The notes beneath the pieces are model-generated. The model ran no database searches. It had not been told where the DNA came from and saw nothing but the letters and a program-made list of their open reading frames with translations. A DNA stretch of 64,000 bases from NCBI GenBank assembly GCA_951812585.1, contig OX638318.1, positions 2,540,380 to 2,604,379 on the forward strand, given 5' to 3'. Each line of letters starts with the position of its first letter. The stretch's first letter is position 1. A program made the translations under genes and the position numbers. This stretch comes from Rhodothermales bacterium. GTDB lineage: Bacteria; Bacteroidota; Rhodothermia; Rhodothermales; Bin80. Of this stretch, positions 17,399-26,443 are shown piece after piece.

Positions 17399-18663
17399 TG
17401 CGTTTCAAGAGTACACGCGGGGCACAAGGCGCGACCTTTGGAGAAGCCTTGCGCAGTGGCCTCGCCCCCGATGGCGGGTTGTACGTGCCGGCAACCATAC
17501 CGCAGGCACCAGCGGAGTGGCGCAGCAAGAATCGGTTGGAGGACTTGGCGCTTGCCGTACTGCGGCCGTATCTGGAGGCGGATGTGGCACGCAGCGCGTT
17601 GGCGCACGGACTCCGCAAGGCGCTAAATTTCCCTGTGCCGCTCGTTGCGGTGGATGCACAGGAAAAGCTGTACGTACTGGAGCTCTTTCATGGCCCCACG
17701 CTATCCTTCAAGGATGTGGGCGCGCGCACCATGGCGCGGCTCTTGCGCATCATGGCTGAGCGCGAGCGACTGACGATTCTGGTCGCAACATCGGGCGACA
17801 CGGGCAGCGCCGTTGCCGACGGTTTTGCCGCGCAGGACGGAATCCGCGTGGCGCTACTGTTTCCTGAGGGTCAGGTCAGTCCTACACAGGCGTTGCAGCT
17901 GACTCTTGCGCGCCCCGGCGTGCGTGCCTTTGCCGTACGAGGCACCTTTGACGAATGCCAGGCGATGGTCAAGGCGGCGCTGGCTAATCCGAAGGGTCTG
18001 AACCTCTCTGCCGCAAACTCCATCAATGTAGGACGGCTCTTGCCACAGATGGTGTACTACTTCTGGGCATTTGTGCAGGGCGGATTTGATGAAGCGGTCG
18101 TGAGCGTTCCCTGCGGCAATTTGGGGAATCTGACCGCGGGGATCCTGGCAGCCCTGGCCGGACTCCCGATACGACGGTTTTTGGCAGCGCACAACGCCAA
18201 TGGTGCGTTTCCGCACTATCTTGCCACGGAGCAATCGACCTTTGGGCCTTCATTGCGCACATTATCCAATGCAATGGATGTGGGTGCACCCAGCAACTTT
18301 GAGCGGTTGCAGCATCTCATGCCCGATATGAAGAAACGTATCACGGGGTATTCGGTCAGCGACGAGGAAACGTTGGCCAGCATGCGCCGCGTATTTGCGC
18401 GGACCGGCTACATGGCCGATCCGCATACAGCCGTCGGGTTGGAGGCCGTGCGACGCTATAGGCAGGCTGCAGGGCTGCGGGTGCCCGCCGTCGTTTTGGC
18501 CACGGCGCATCCCGCAAAATTCCCCGCTACGGTGCGACGCGCGCTCGGTCGCACGCCCGCCATGCCGGCCGCCCTGGCGGACCTTGCGCGCAGGGCCCGA
18601 CGAGTCGAGCCGCTGCAATCGGATCGGGCCGCGCTGATGGATGTACTGCATTCGTGGGAGTAA
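17395..18663 (+). CDS. thrC: Threonine synthase
   Basis: 422 residues; the PLP enzyme that turns O-phosphohomoserine into threonine. The start MRFKSTRGAQG with FGEALRSGLAPDGGLYVPA is typical of the longer class. The PLP lysine lies in GPTLSFKDVGARTM (K106). The phosphate loop is ATSGDTGSAVADGF and the asparagine site is LSAANSINVGRLLPQ. Length and motifs are complete. Directly preceded by thrB and followed 4 bp later by the phytoene-synthase-like gene. Confidence 0.95.
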   Translation: MMRFKSTRGAQGATFGEALRSGLAPDGGLYVPATIPQAPAEWRSKNRLEDLALAVLRPYLEADVARSALAHGLRKALNFPVPLVAVDAQEKLYVLELFHGPTLSFKDVGARTMARLLRIMAERERLTILVATSGDTGSAVADGFAAQDGIRVALLFPEGQVSPTQALQLTLARPGVRAFAVRGTFDECQAMVKAALANPKGLNLSAANSINVGRLLPQMVYYFWAFVQGGFDEAVVSVPCGNLGNLTAGILAALAGLPIRRFLAAHNANGAFPHYLATEQSTFGPSLRTLSNAMDVGAPSNFERLQHLMPDMKKRITGYSVSDEETLASMRRVFARTGYMADPHTAVGLEAVRRYRQAAGLRVPAVVLATAHPAKFPATVRRALGRTPAMPAALADLARRARRVEPLQSDRAALMDVLHSWE

Positions 18664-18667
18664 AACC

Positions 18668-19444
18668 ATGAGGCCTTTCTCTCCCGACGACTGGCCTGAT
18701 GCGCGACGTGAAGCCTCTGCAGCGCTCTGGGCATTCTACGATGCACTGGATGCGCCCAGATCCATCACCGATGCACACGACGAAGCGGCACGCTGCCGAG
18801 ACCAAAAAGATCTCGCCATCATGCCCGCGCACATTGCGCAACGGGCCTATGCCGCTTGCCAGCGCCACGAGCTGGACGGCACACTGCTGGCGGCGCAGGT
18901 GCGGGCAGCGGCAAGTATGGTGTCCCCGGTTCGTTTTGCAAAGGCCGGCCCGCTGCTTGCGTACGTAGAAGCACGGTGCGGTGCGCATGCGTTGCTTTTG
19001 ATGCAGTTGACAGGAAAGCGTGAACAGTTCTGGGTGGAGCGCACGCAGGAATTTGCCAAGGCGGTATTTTTGACGAATCGTCTCTGCAGCCTGGTGGCAG
19101 ATGTGGCGAAAGACCGACTCTTTCTGCCGCAATCCGAGATGGCGCAGTTTGGTATAGCGGAAGCGCAGCTTAAGGCGGGTCAGCAAAGCGAAAGCCTACG
19201 CAGGCTCTTGTGGAAGCAAGCAGTACGGGTGCGGGATGCCTACAGTGCCTGCCAGCGGCTCGGTTTGGATCTGACCGGGTGGCCGCGCCGGACATTCAAG
19301 CGGTACTGGATGGAAGGATTGTACCTTTTGTCTGTCTTGGAAAAGCGCCAGTTTGATGTGTGGACGCAGCCAGTAGCGCTTTCGCCTGCCATGCGGTTGC
19401 AGCTCCGGTGGCAGCTCCTAGTAGGCAAGACCAGTTTCCGATAG
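18668..19444 (+). CDS. Squalene/phytoene synthase-like protein with degenerate aspartate motif
   Basis: 258 residues from ATG 18668. The alpha-helical layout and the stretch VFLTNRLCSLVADVAKDRLF, then LPQSEMAQFGI, match the second conserved region of squalene/phytoene synthases (consensus LTNIxRDVxEDxxxGRxYLP). This family joins two prenyl diphosphates head to head. In this copy the first Asp of the second metal motif is Ser. The first motif region (AFYDALDAPRSITDAHDEAA) also lacks a clean DDxxD. Activity is therefore doubtful. It sits 4 bp after thrC and 3 bp before purM, with no other carotenoid or hopanoid gene in view. Family confidence is fair; function is unknown. Confidence 0.65.
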   Translation: MRPFSPDDWPDARREASAALWAFYDALDAPRSITDAHDEAARCRDQKDLAIMPAHIAQRAYAACQRHELDGTLLAAQVRAAASMVSPVRFAKAGPLLAYVEARCGAHALLLMQLTGKREQFWVERTQEFAKAVFLTNRLCSLVADVAKDRLFLPQSEMAQFGIAEAQLKAGQQSESLRRLLWKQAVRVRDAYSACQRLGLDLTGWPRRTFKRYWMEGLYLLSVLEKRQFDVWTQPVALSPAMRLQLRWQLLVGKTSFR

Positions 19445-19447
19445 CCT

Positions 19448-20455
19448 ATGGTCACATACAAGGATACGGGCGTGGACATCGCGCTAGGCGACAAAGTGGT
19501 TACAGCGGCCGAGGCCTATGTGGCCCGAACGCAGTCAGAGGGCGTAGTCGGCAAGCTGGGCGCTTTTGGCGGATTCTTTGAGGTGCCACGTGGATACAAA
19601 CACCCCATCTTGGTGTCGTCTGTGGATGGCGTGGGCACCAAGCTCAAGGTGGCGTTCATGGCGGACAGGCATGACACCATCGGCGAAGACCTGGTCAATC
19701 ACTGCGTCAACGATATCGCCGTGTGCGGCGCGAAGCCGCTGTATTTTCTGGACTACTTTGCCACAGGAAAGCTGAAGGCAGGGATCTTTGAAGCGGTGGT
19801 CGCGGGCATTGCCCGCGGCTGCGAGAACAATGGGTGCGCCCTTATTGGCGGCGAAACGGCGGAGATGCCCGACTTTTATGCTGCCGGCGAATACGATCTC
19901 GCAGGTACTGTGGTCGGCATCGTAGAGAAAGATCAGATCTTGGACGGGAGTCGCGTGAGGGCGGACGATGTGCTTTTAGGCTTGCCTTCTAATGGATTGC
20001 ACACCAACGGCTTCACGCTGGCGCGCCATGCGTGCTTCGGCACGCGCGATCCGTTTGGTATCCATGACCGCCCACAAGGGCTGCGAGGTCGCACGCTGCA
20101 GGAAGAACTGCTGCGGGTTCACCGATCATACCTGAAGCCGATCCGTGCGCTCTGCAACAATGATCTTGTCCATGCCTTTGCCCATGTGACCGGCGGCGGG
20201 ATCGAGGGCAACACACGGCGCGTAGTGCCGCCGCCGCTGTCCTTTACGGTCAATTATGCAGCATGGGAGCGGCCCGCCATCTTTGACTTTGTGCAAGCCG
20301 CAGCCGAGGTACCTGAGCAGGATATGCGACGAACGTTTAACTTAGGCATCGGGCTTGTTGCGCTGGTGTCGGCGGCGGGGGCGGATGATGCACGCGCGTG
20401 CTTGGAGTCTTTGGGCGAAAATCCGATAGAGATCGGGAAGGTGGTGCGCCAATAG
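19448..20455 (+). CDS. purM: Phosphoribosylformylglycinamidine cyclo-ligase (AIR synthetase)
   Basis: 335 residues. Uses ATP to close FGAM to AIR in purine synthesis. The start YKDTGVDIALGDKVV is canonical. Further motifs are LVSSVDGVGTKLKVAF, GEDLVNHCVNDIAVCGAKPL, ALIGGETAEMPDFY, GLPSNGLHTNGFTLAR and AHVTGGGIEGNTRRVVP. All expected ATP and substrate motifs are present and length is normal. It follows the phytoene-synthase-like gene by 3 bp. Confidence 0.97.
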   Translation: MVTYKDTGVDIALGDKVVTAAEAYVARTQSEGVVGKLGAFGGFFEVPRGYKHPILVSSVDGVGTKLKVAFMADRHDTIGEDLVNHCVNDIAVCGAKPLYFLDYFATGKLKAGIFEAVVAGIARGCENNGCALIGGETAEMPDFYAAGEYDLAGTVVGIVEKDQILDGSRVRADDVLLGLPSNGLHTNGFTLARHACFGTRDPFGIHDRPQGLRGRTLQEELLRVHRSYLKPIRALCNNDLVHAFAHVTGGGIEGNTRRVVPPPLSFTVNYAAWERPAIFDFVQAAAEVPEQDMRRTFNLGIGLVALVSAAGADDARACLESLGENPIEIGKVVRQ

Positions 20456-20490
20456 CCTTCTCGTGGTACATTAATGCAATCATTAGTTCT

Positions 20491-21177
20491 ATGCTGTCTC
20501 TTGTAGTCATCCTGGTGTTAAGCTACCTGGCTGGTTCGATCCCGGCGAGCGTATGGATAGGCAAAGGCCTTTACGGCATCGACGTACGACAGTACGGCAG
20601 CGGCAATGCGGGTGCAACCAATGTGTTCAGAGTACTCGGCTGGAAGGCGGGCGCACTGTGCACGGTGATGGACATTGGCAAAGGGCTTTTGGCAGCGGGC
20701 GCAATTGCAACCATTCGACTTAATGACGGATTGCCCAGTGGATACGCCTTCTGGCAAGTAGAGTCGGTGGTGCGCCTCTTGGCGGGTTTGGCTGCGATTG
20801 CTGGCCACATGTGGCCCGTGTGGGCGCGGTTCATGGGTGGCAAGGGGGTCAACACGGCTGCCGGGATGCTGTTTGCCCTGACGCCTGTGACGATGTGGAT
20901 CGTCCTGGGCACGTTTGTGGTGGTCCTGGTGACTTCCCGTTACGTGTCGCTGGCTTCTCTTAGCGCCGCGGTGATGTTCCCTGCGGCGGTGGCGGTTCGC
21001 AAGTTCATTTTCGATATCGAGGGATTAGACCGAAGTCTGCTGCTCTTTGGCATTTTCCTGGCGATAGGCATCTTCATAGCCCATCGGTCCAACATTGTGC
21101 GGCTGCTTAACGGCACTGAAAACAGACTGCGAAGCTTCAGGCTTGCACGTGGTTTGCGCGGCCGCGGTGAGTTGTAG
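20491..21177 (+). CDS. plsY: Glycerol-3-phosphate acyltransferase PlsY
   Basis: 228 residues from ATG 20491. An integral membrane enzyme that acylates glycerol-3-phosphate from acyl-phosphate to start phospholipid synthesis. The three conserved loops are visible: SYLAGSIPASVWIGK, YGSGNAGATNVFRVLGWKAG and FMGGKGVNTAAG, with about six membrane helices between and after them. IFIAHRSNIVRLLNGTE is the usual final loop. The C-terminus has a short basic tail. The reading frame is open upstream to 20398 but overlaps purM, so the later ATG is preferred. Confidence 0.95.
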   Translation: MLSLVVILVLSYLAGSIPASVWIGKGLYGIDVRQYGSGNAGATNVFRVLGWKAGALCTVMDIGKGLLAAGAIATIRLNDGLPSGYAFWQVESVVRLLAGLAAIAGHMWPVWARFMGGKGVNTAAGMLFALTPVTMWIVLGTFVVVLVTSRYVSLASLSAAVMFPAAVAVRKFIFDIEGLDRSLLLFGIFLAIGIFIAHRSNIVRLLNGTENRLRSFRLARGLRGRGEL

Positions 21178-21188
21178 CATCCCCTGGA

Positions 21189-21638
21189 ATGAACGGCAGC
21201 ACGGCAGATACGATACAAAATTCTCAGGCCGCACCCGACAGCCGGCAGCCTGGGTCGCCTCTAAAGGGCGCGTTGTGTCGACGCTGTTTCCATGCGTCGT
21301 TACATCACGAACACGGCACGCTGCGTCAGTCCAACCGAGCGGATAGGGACTCCAGCGTGCCGTGTCAGTTCTGTCACAGGCAGAGCCTGGTTGCAAAGCA
21401 ACACAGGTTCACGCAGTGCTGCGTATCGTGCGGCTCTATCGAGCATGTGCCGGAAGGCGGCGCGATGTGCGACCACTGTTACGCGGAGCGCCGGCGCAGC
21501 GCGGCGCACAGTCACGAGGAGTTTTTCATCTACGATGAGTGTGACTGGTGCAGCCGGCGTCCGGAATTTCACAGCGCGGGCATGTTTCTATGCGCCCGAT
21601 GCGATTCCAGCGTGATGGGCACTGAGCTGCCTGCTTGA
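21189..21638 (+). CDS. Unrecognised multi-zinc-ribbon protein
   Basis: 149 residues, starting 11 bp after plsY. It has six Cys-pair motifs, CRRC, CQFC, CVSC, CDHC, CDWC and CARC, spaced along the protein, plus several His (FHASLHHEHG, AHSHEE). That pattern suggests three small zinc ribbons or rubredoxin-like knuckles. The first 25 residues are polar and probably disordered. There is no catalytic or DNA-binding domain that I can name and I know of no matching family. The evenly placed CXXC pairs argue strongly that the frame is real. Probably cytoplasmic (no signal peptide) and co-transcribed with plsY. Confidence 0.6.
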   Translation: MNGSTADTIQNSQAAPDSRQPGSPLKGALCRRCFHASLHHEHGTLRQSNRADRDSSVPCQFCHRQSLVAKQHRFTQCCVSCGSIEHVPEGGAMCDHCYAERRRSAAHSHEEFFIYDECDWCSRRPEFHSAGMFLCARCDSSVMGTELPA

Positions 21639-21995
21639 AGCGGATGTTGCAGATCCCAGCCAGATTGAATTGAATTCTGCGATGTAGCACCCTGTTCGCG
21701 GACTAGCGCCAATCTTTTGACCTCCGCATCGCCTGCCAAGTGGGCCGCAAGTTGTCCCACATGTCGCTCTATGTCTGAACCCATCGTAACGCGTACACAA
21801 CGCGCCATGGCATAGTGCGCTATGCCATGGCGTTGCTCGGCGGTCAATTCCGTCCTGCGCAGGGGGCTATGCCAGCGGTGCAGGTGGCTGATCCAGGAAG
21901 CGTGCGCGGTGCGGCGCGCGCTGCCGTTTGTGACTTTCGTATGAATCGGTCATTGACTATTTTCGGTAACTGTACCCGAAGTGTATTCCACTGCT
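21639..21995. other. Intergenic region holding a strong hairpin
   Basis: About 350 bp between the zinc-ribbon gene and the catabolic block. The only clear structure is the hairpin at 21803-21832. A promoter for the following operon should be here but is not recognisable. Confidence 0.5.
21803..21832. repeat. Perfect 13-bp inverted repeat with four-base loop
   Basis: Arm 21803-21815 is the exact reverse complement of 21820-21832, with loop TGCG, and one more G-T wobble pair outside. The arms contain two NcoI-like CCATGG cores. It has no T-run on either side, so it may be an operator, an RNA hairpin or a factor-dependent terminator. Confidence 0.8.
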
Positions 21996-24980
21996 ATGTG
22001 CCGCGCGGCTTGCCTGGTCTTTTTCAGCGTCTTGGCGCTCTCAATCTTTTCGGGTTGCCGGTCAGATGAGGCCAGTCAGGACCTGCCGGAAACGGTCGAC
22101 TTCAATTACCACATTCGGCCCATCCTGTCCAATTCCTGTTACGTCTGCCATGGCCCCGACGTAAGCACCCGCGAGGCAGACCTGCGTCTTGACGAGCGCG
22201 CGTTTGCTACCGCCAGGCGGCAAGGCGGCCGGGCCATCGTGCCCGGGAATGCGCGCCGGAGCATACTCATCAAGAAGGTTACGGCAGCGGACCCAGAGCA
22301 GCGGATGCCTCCGAGAAAGACCAACAAGGTCTTGGAAGACCGCGAGATTGCGCTGCTCAAGAAGTGGATCAAACAGGGGGCCGAATACAAGAAGCACTGG
22401 GCATTCATCTCGCCTCAGGGCCCTGCACTGCCTGAGGGACTGGCAGGGACCGGTGCCATCGATTGGCTCCTCGATGAGCGCCACCGGCGCGCTGGGCTCA
22501 GTCCCGCGCCGCTGGCGTCCAAGGAGGCGCAGCTGCGCAGGGCCGCGTACGTGCTAACGGGGCTGCCGCCCGCGCCAGAGATGGTTGCGGCATTCCTGTC
22601 CGACGAAGGCAAGGATGCCTACGTGAAGGCAGTCGATACACTGCTTGCATCACCACATTTCGGGGAGCGCTGGGCACGTCATTGGATGGACCTGGTGCGC
22701 TATGCAGAATCCAAAGGGCATGAGTTTGACTTTACCATTCAAGGCGCTTGGCAGTATCGGGACTATCTCATTCGGGCCTTTAACGCGGATGTGCCCTACG
22801 ACCAGTTTGTGGCCGAACATCTAGCCGGCGATCTGCTCGTGCATCCGCGCCTCAATCCAGCGCAGGGTTTTGCGGAATCGCCCATCGGCACTGCATACTT
22901 TGGCCTCGGCGAGGGCAAGCACAGCCCGGTGGACACGCGGATAGATGAGGCTGAGCGCATTGACAACATCATCGATGTTACTACGAAGACGTTTCAGGGC
23001 TTGACGGTAGCCTGTGCCCGCTGCCATGATCACAAGTTCGATCCCATCCCAACAACCGATTACTATTCGCTGTACGGGATCATTGAAAGCGCCCGATTTG
23101 CCCCCACTCCCCTGATCTCTTCCCGCTATCGGGCGCAGCACGATTCACTGATAGCACTGCACCAGGAGCGGAGGCGTCGCATTGCGGCGCGCTGGCAGCG
23201 CGCGGTGGGCCGCACGCCGGTCGTGGCCGCTTCCCTGGAGCGCACGGTGCCGCCGGCGTCCGACTCCGTCGGATCTTGGAAAATGATCGGAGATTTTCGC
23301 GACGGCACCTACGATGATTGGTATCCTGAGGGGCTTTCCTTTGCCGGCGTGCCCCGTAGCGGCACGCCGGTCATTACGGATGGCCGCATTGATAGCCTGC
23401 TGCATGGCGTGGTTACCAGCCGCAAAGATGGCGCAGGGTTCCCGGGAGCACTGCGGTCGCCTACGTTCAGGATCACGCAGGACTCCATCGTAGTGGTAGC
23501 CGCGGGTCTCAATGCCGCCATGCGCATCGTGGTGGACAACTTCCAGCTTATCCGGCACCCGATTCACGGCTTTCTGGAGGTGGAGCTTGATTCGCCCACC
23601 CTGAAGTCGCACGTGATCGGCATGGACATGTGGAAGGGCAGCAAGGCGTACATCGAATTCCTTGTGGGCACCTACCACAAGGGGCAGTTGCTCATCAACC
23701 AGCATCAGCTGCAGCTGAAGGACAACGCCTTCTTCGATGTGGCCTATGTGGCGGCTTTCGACGGAACGCGTCCGGCGTTTGACGCGCCGCAGGGCGGCCC
23801 GCGTCTACCGCTGGTACAGGCGGTAAGCGCCTGGGCGAACGACAACGCTGCACCTGCGGATGTCGAGGTCATAAACGAAGCGCTGCTGAGCGGTGCGCTT
23901 CCGCGCACTGTGCCGGGGTCAGACCTTGCGCCGCCGCAACCGCTGCCCGCGTTTTTCACAGGAATGACCGATGGCGACACGGTGACCAGCGGCGTGTTTT
24001 TCCGCGGCAATGCCAAGAATGAGGAAGCTGCGCGCGTGCCGCATCGGTTCTTTACTGCGCTGGATTCGACGCAGGCCCCCTTTGTAGCCTCGGCCAGCGG
24101 GCGGCTGGATCTCGCGCGAGCCATGACGGATCCAGAAAATCCACTGACGGCGCGCGTGATGGTAAACCGTCTCTGGCACCACGTTTTCGGGCGCGGCATC
24201 GTGGCGACCGTAGACAATTTCGGTGCGCAAGGCGAGTTGCCAACGCATCCGGAGCTTCTGGATTATCTCGCCCTGCGGTTCATGGAGCAGGGCTGGTCGG
24301 TCAAGGCCATGCTGCGCGAAATCGTGCTTACCCGCGCCTTCAGGCGCGCTACCGAGCCTCCAGACAGCCTGGCGGATGTAGACCCCCAAAACAAGCTGCT
24401 GACCCATTATCCGATTCGGCGACTGGAGGCCGAAGCCATTCGCGACGGCATCCTGGCTGCCAGCGGCACACTCGATCCGACGCTGTTCGGGCCGCCGGTG
24501 CCCATTCATCTGACGGCGTTCATGAAGGGACGCGGCCGTCCGGACTCGTCCGGTGCCCTGGATGGCGATGGGCGCCGGAGCCTCTACACTGCTGTGCGGC
24601 GCAACTTCCTGTCTCCCATGATGCTGGCCTTCGACGTGCCGATCCCGTTCTCAACCTTCGGTCGGCGCAACACCAGTAATGTGCCCGCCCAGTCGCTCAC
24701 CATGCTCAACGATCCCTTCGTGGCAGCCCAGTCGCAGGCCTGGGGGAACGCGCTGGTGGCGATGCCCCATCCGAGCATCGAAGCGCGCGTAAAACATATT
24801 TACCTGCACGCCCTCTCTAGGGCACCGAGCGGAACGGAGCTGGTGGAAGCGCGTCAATACCTGGAAATCGCAGCGCAAGACATGGCGCTTCCCGCGGAAG
24901 CGATCCTGGACGAAGCTTTGCTCTGGGCGGCCTACTGCCATGCCATCTTTAACCTCAAGGAGTTCATCTATCTGATCTGA
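21996..24980 (+). CDS. PSD1 and planctomycete cytochrome c domain lipoprotein (DUF1549/DUF1553)
   Basis: 994 residues from ATG 21996; a GTG at 21981 is an alternative. The lipobox is SIFSGC. Order of domains: planctomycete cytochrome C with SCYVCHGPDVST (CXXCH haem site, about residue 50) and RMPPRK; PSCyt2/DUF1549 with HFGERWARHWMDLVRYAESK, GLTVACARCHDHKFDPIPT (second CXXCH) and YYSLYGI; a central beta-rich insertion (about 430-640) like a sugar-binding sandwich; DUF1553 with DPENPLTARVMVNRLWHHVF and TLDPTLFG. This class accompanies sulfatases and sugar-degradation genes in Planctomycetes and Rhodothermota; its reaction is not settled. The next gene starts within its stop codon. Confidence 0.92.
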   Translation: MCRAACLVFFSVLALSIFSGCRSDEASQDLPETVDFNYHIRPILSNSCYVCHGPDVSTREADLRLDERAFATARRQGGRAIVPGNARRSILIKKVTAADPEQRMPPRKTNKVLEDREIALLKKWIKQGAEYKKHWAFISPQGPALPEGLAGTGAIDWLLDERHRRAGLSPAPLASKEAQLRRAAYVLTGLPPAPEMVAAFLSDEGKDAYVKAVDTLLASPHFGERWARHWMDLVRYAESKGHEFDFTIQGAWQYRDYLIRAFNADVPYDQFVAEHLAGDLLVHPRLNPAQGFAESPIGTAYFGLGEGKHSPVDTRIDEAERIDNIIDVTTKTFQGLTVACARCHDHKFDPIPTTDYYSLYGIIESARFAPTPLISSRYRAQHDSLIALHQERRRRIAARWQRAVGRTPVVAASLERTVPPASDSVGSWKMIGDFRDGTYDDWYPEGLSFAGVPRSGTPVITDGRIDSLLHGVVTSRKDGAGFPGALRSPTFRITQDSIVVVAAGLNAAMRIVVDNFQLIRHPIHGFLEVELDSPTLKSHVIGMDMWKGSKAYIEFLVGTYHKGQLLINQHQLQLKDNAFFDVAYVAAFDGTRPAFDAPQGGPRLPLVQAVSAWANDNAAPADVEVINEALLSGALPRTVPGSDLAPPQPLPAFFTGMTDGDTVTSGVFFRGNAKNEEAARVPHRFFTALDSTQAPFVASASGRLDLARAMTDPENPLTARVMVNRLWHHVFGRGIVATVDNFGAQGELPTHPELLDYLALRFMEQGWSVKAMLREIVLTRAFRRATEPPDSLADVDPQNKLLTHYPIRRLEAEAIRDGILAASGTLDPTLFGPPVPIHLTAFMKGRGRPDSSGALDGDGRRSLYTAVRRNFLSPMMLAFDVPIPFSTFGRRNTSNVPAQSLTMLNDPFVAAQSQAWGNALVAMPHPSIEARVKHIYLHALSRAPSGTELVEARQYLEIAAQDMALPAEAILDEALLWAAYCHAIFNLKEFIYLI

Positions 24981-26422
24981 TGTCAAATCCCCATCGTCTT
25001 AGGTGCCGCATGACGCGGCGCGAGATGCTCTCCTTATGCCGCAACGGCTTCGGAGGCGTTGCCCTCATGGGTCTTATGGGCAGCACGCCCTTTGACCGAA
25101 TGTTAGTTGCTGGCGATTCACCCGCACCGCTGCGTCCTAGCCCGTCCCATCTGGTTCCGAAGGCACGGAGCGTCATCTTCCTGTACATGGATGGCGGCGT
25201 GTCGCAGGTTGACAGCTTTGACCCCAAGCCGCGTCTGGCGCGCGAGCACGGCGAGAACCCTCGGGATAAGTTTGCGGTAGATGCCACGCAGTTCAACAGC
25301 ATTGGCAAGATCCTCAAGAGTCCGTGGGACTTCAAGCGGTACGGCGAGTGCGGCATGGAGGTCAGTGACCTGTTCCCGCACATCGGCAGCTGTGCCGACG
25401 ACTTGGCGGTGGTCCGGTCCATGGTGGCGGACTTTCCGGAGCACACCAATGCCAACTACTTTCTGCACACCGGTCACGGACTGCAGGGCCGCCCGTCGAT
25501 GGGTTCGTGGGTCACCTATGGCCTAGGCAGCGAAAATCAAGACCTGCCGGGTTACGTCGTGCTCGATGGCGGGCTGATTCCGCCCGGTGGTCTGGACAAC
25601 TTCAACAGCGGATTCCTGCCGGCTTCGTATCAGGGCTCCATCTTCAGGGCCGGCAGCGAGCCGCTGGCCAACATAGACCCGCTGGAGCCTACGACCGCGC
25701 TGCAGCGGCGCAAGCTGGCGCTGATCAACAAGACGGACGATACGCTGCTTGGGCGCATTGGGCACGCGAATCAGATTGAGAGCGCGATCTCCAACTATGA
25801 ATTAGCATTTCGCATGCAGTCCTCGGTGCCAGAGCTGACAGATCTGTCCGGCGAATCGGAGGCGACCAAGAAGCTTTACGGGATGGACTCCGAGGACGAG
25901 CATACGCGCGGGTATGCTGCGCAGTGCCTTCTGGCACGGCGCTTGGTGGAGCGCGGCGTACGCTTTATAGAGCTCACCTGTCCGCGCTGCGCCAGCGATC
26001 GCTGGGATCAGCATGCCAAGCTTCGCGAAGGCCATACCCTGAATGCGCACGCGGTAGATCAGCCTATAGCAGGCCTTCTGAAGGATCTGAAGGCACGCGG
26101 TTTGCTCGAGGAAACGCTGGTGGTGTGGGCCGGCGAGTTCGGGCGCACGCCGTTTGCGCAGGGCACGGACGGGCGCGACCATAATCCTTCGGCATTCAGC
26201 ATATGGCTGGCGGGGGCCGGCATACGGGGCGGCACCGTGTACGGAGCGACCGACGAATACGGCTACCGGGCAGTAGAAAATATTACGACCATTCATGACC
26301 TGCATGCGACCATGCTTCACCTTCTAGGCATGGAGCACGAGCGCCTGACCTATCGCTTCAGCGGGCGTGACATCCGGTTGACCGATGTTGGCGGCAAAGT
26401 CATCGACGCTATACTCACGTAA
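24980..26422 (+). CDS. DUF1501 (sulfatase-fold) protein
   Basis: 480 residues, start overlapping the previous stop (TGATG). It begins with a Tat-like signal, MTRREMLSLCRNGFGGVAL. Diagnostic stretches are SVIFLYMDGGVSQVDSFDPK, GENPRDKFAVDATQF, FLHTGHGLQGRPSMGSWVTY, LVVWAGEFGRTPFAQG and GRDHNPSAFSIWLAGAGI. DUF1501 proteins have an alkaline-phosphatase/sulfatase-like fold and nearly always follow DUF1553 genes, as here, suggesting that they work together in the periplasm. Substrate unknown. Confidence 0.92.
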   Translation: MSNPHRLRCRMTRREMLSLCRNGFGGVALMGLMGSTPFDRMLVAGDSPAPLRPSPSHLVPKARSVIFLYMDGGVSQVDSFDPKPRLAREHGENPRDKFAVDATQFNSIGKILKSPWDFKRYGECGMEVSDLFPHIGSCADDLAVVRSMVADFPEHTNANYFLHTGHGLQGRPSMGSWVTYGLGSENQDLPGYVVLDGGLIPPGGLDNFNSGFLPASYQGSIFRAGSEPLANIDPLEPTTALQRRKLALINKTDDTLLGRIGHANQIESAISNYELAFRMQSSVPELTDLSGESEATKKLYGMDSEDEHTRGYAAQCLLARRLVERGVRFIELTCPRCASDRWDQHAKLREGHTLNAHAVDQPIAGLLKDLKARGLLEETLVVWAGEFGRTPFAQGTDGRDHNPSAFSIWLAGAGIRGGTVYGATDEYGYRAVENITTIHDLHATMLHLLGMEHERLTYRFSGRDIRLTDVGGKVIDAILT

Positions 26423-26443
26423 GTATCAAACAAGTCTCATAGA

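Noticed and set aside
21569-21847. Minus-strand 92-codon frame opposite the end of the zinc-ribbon gene
   Set aside because: Its start lies in the 13-bp hairpin and it overlaps a better-supported gene; no family features.
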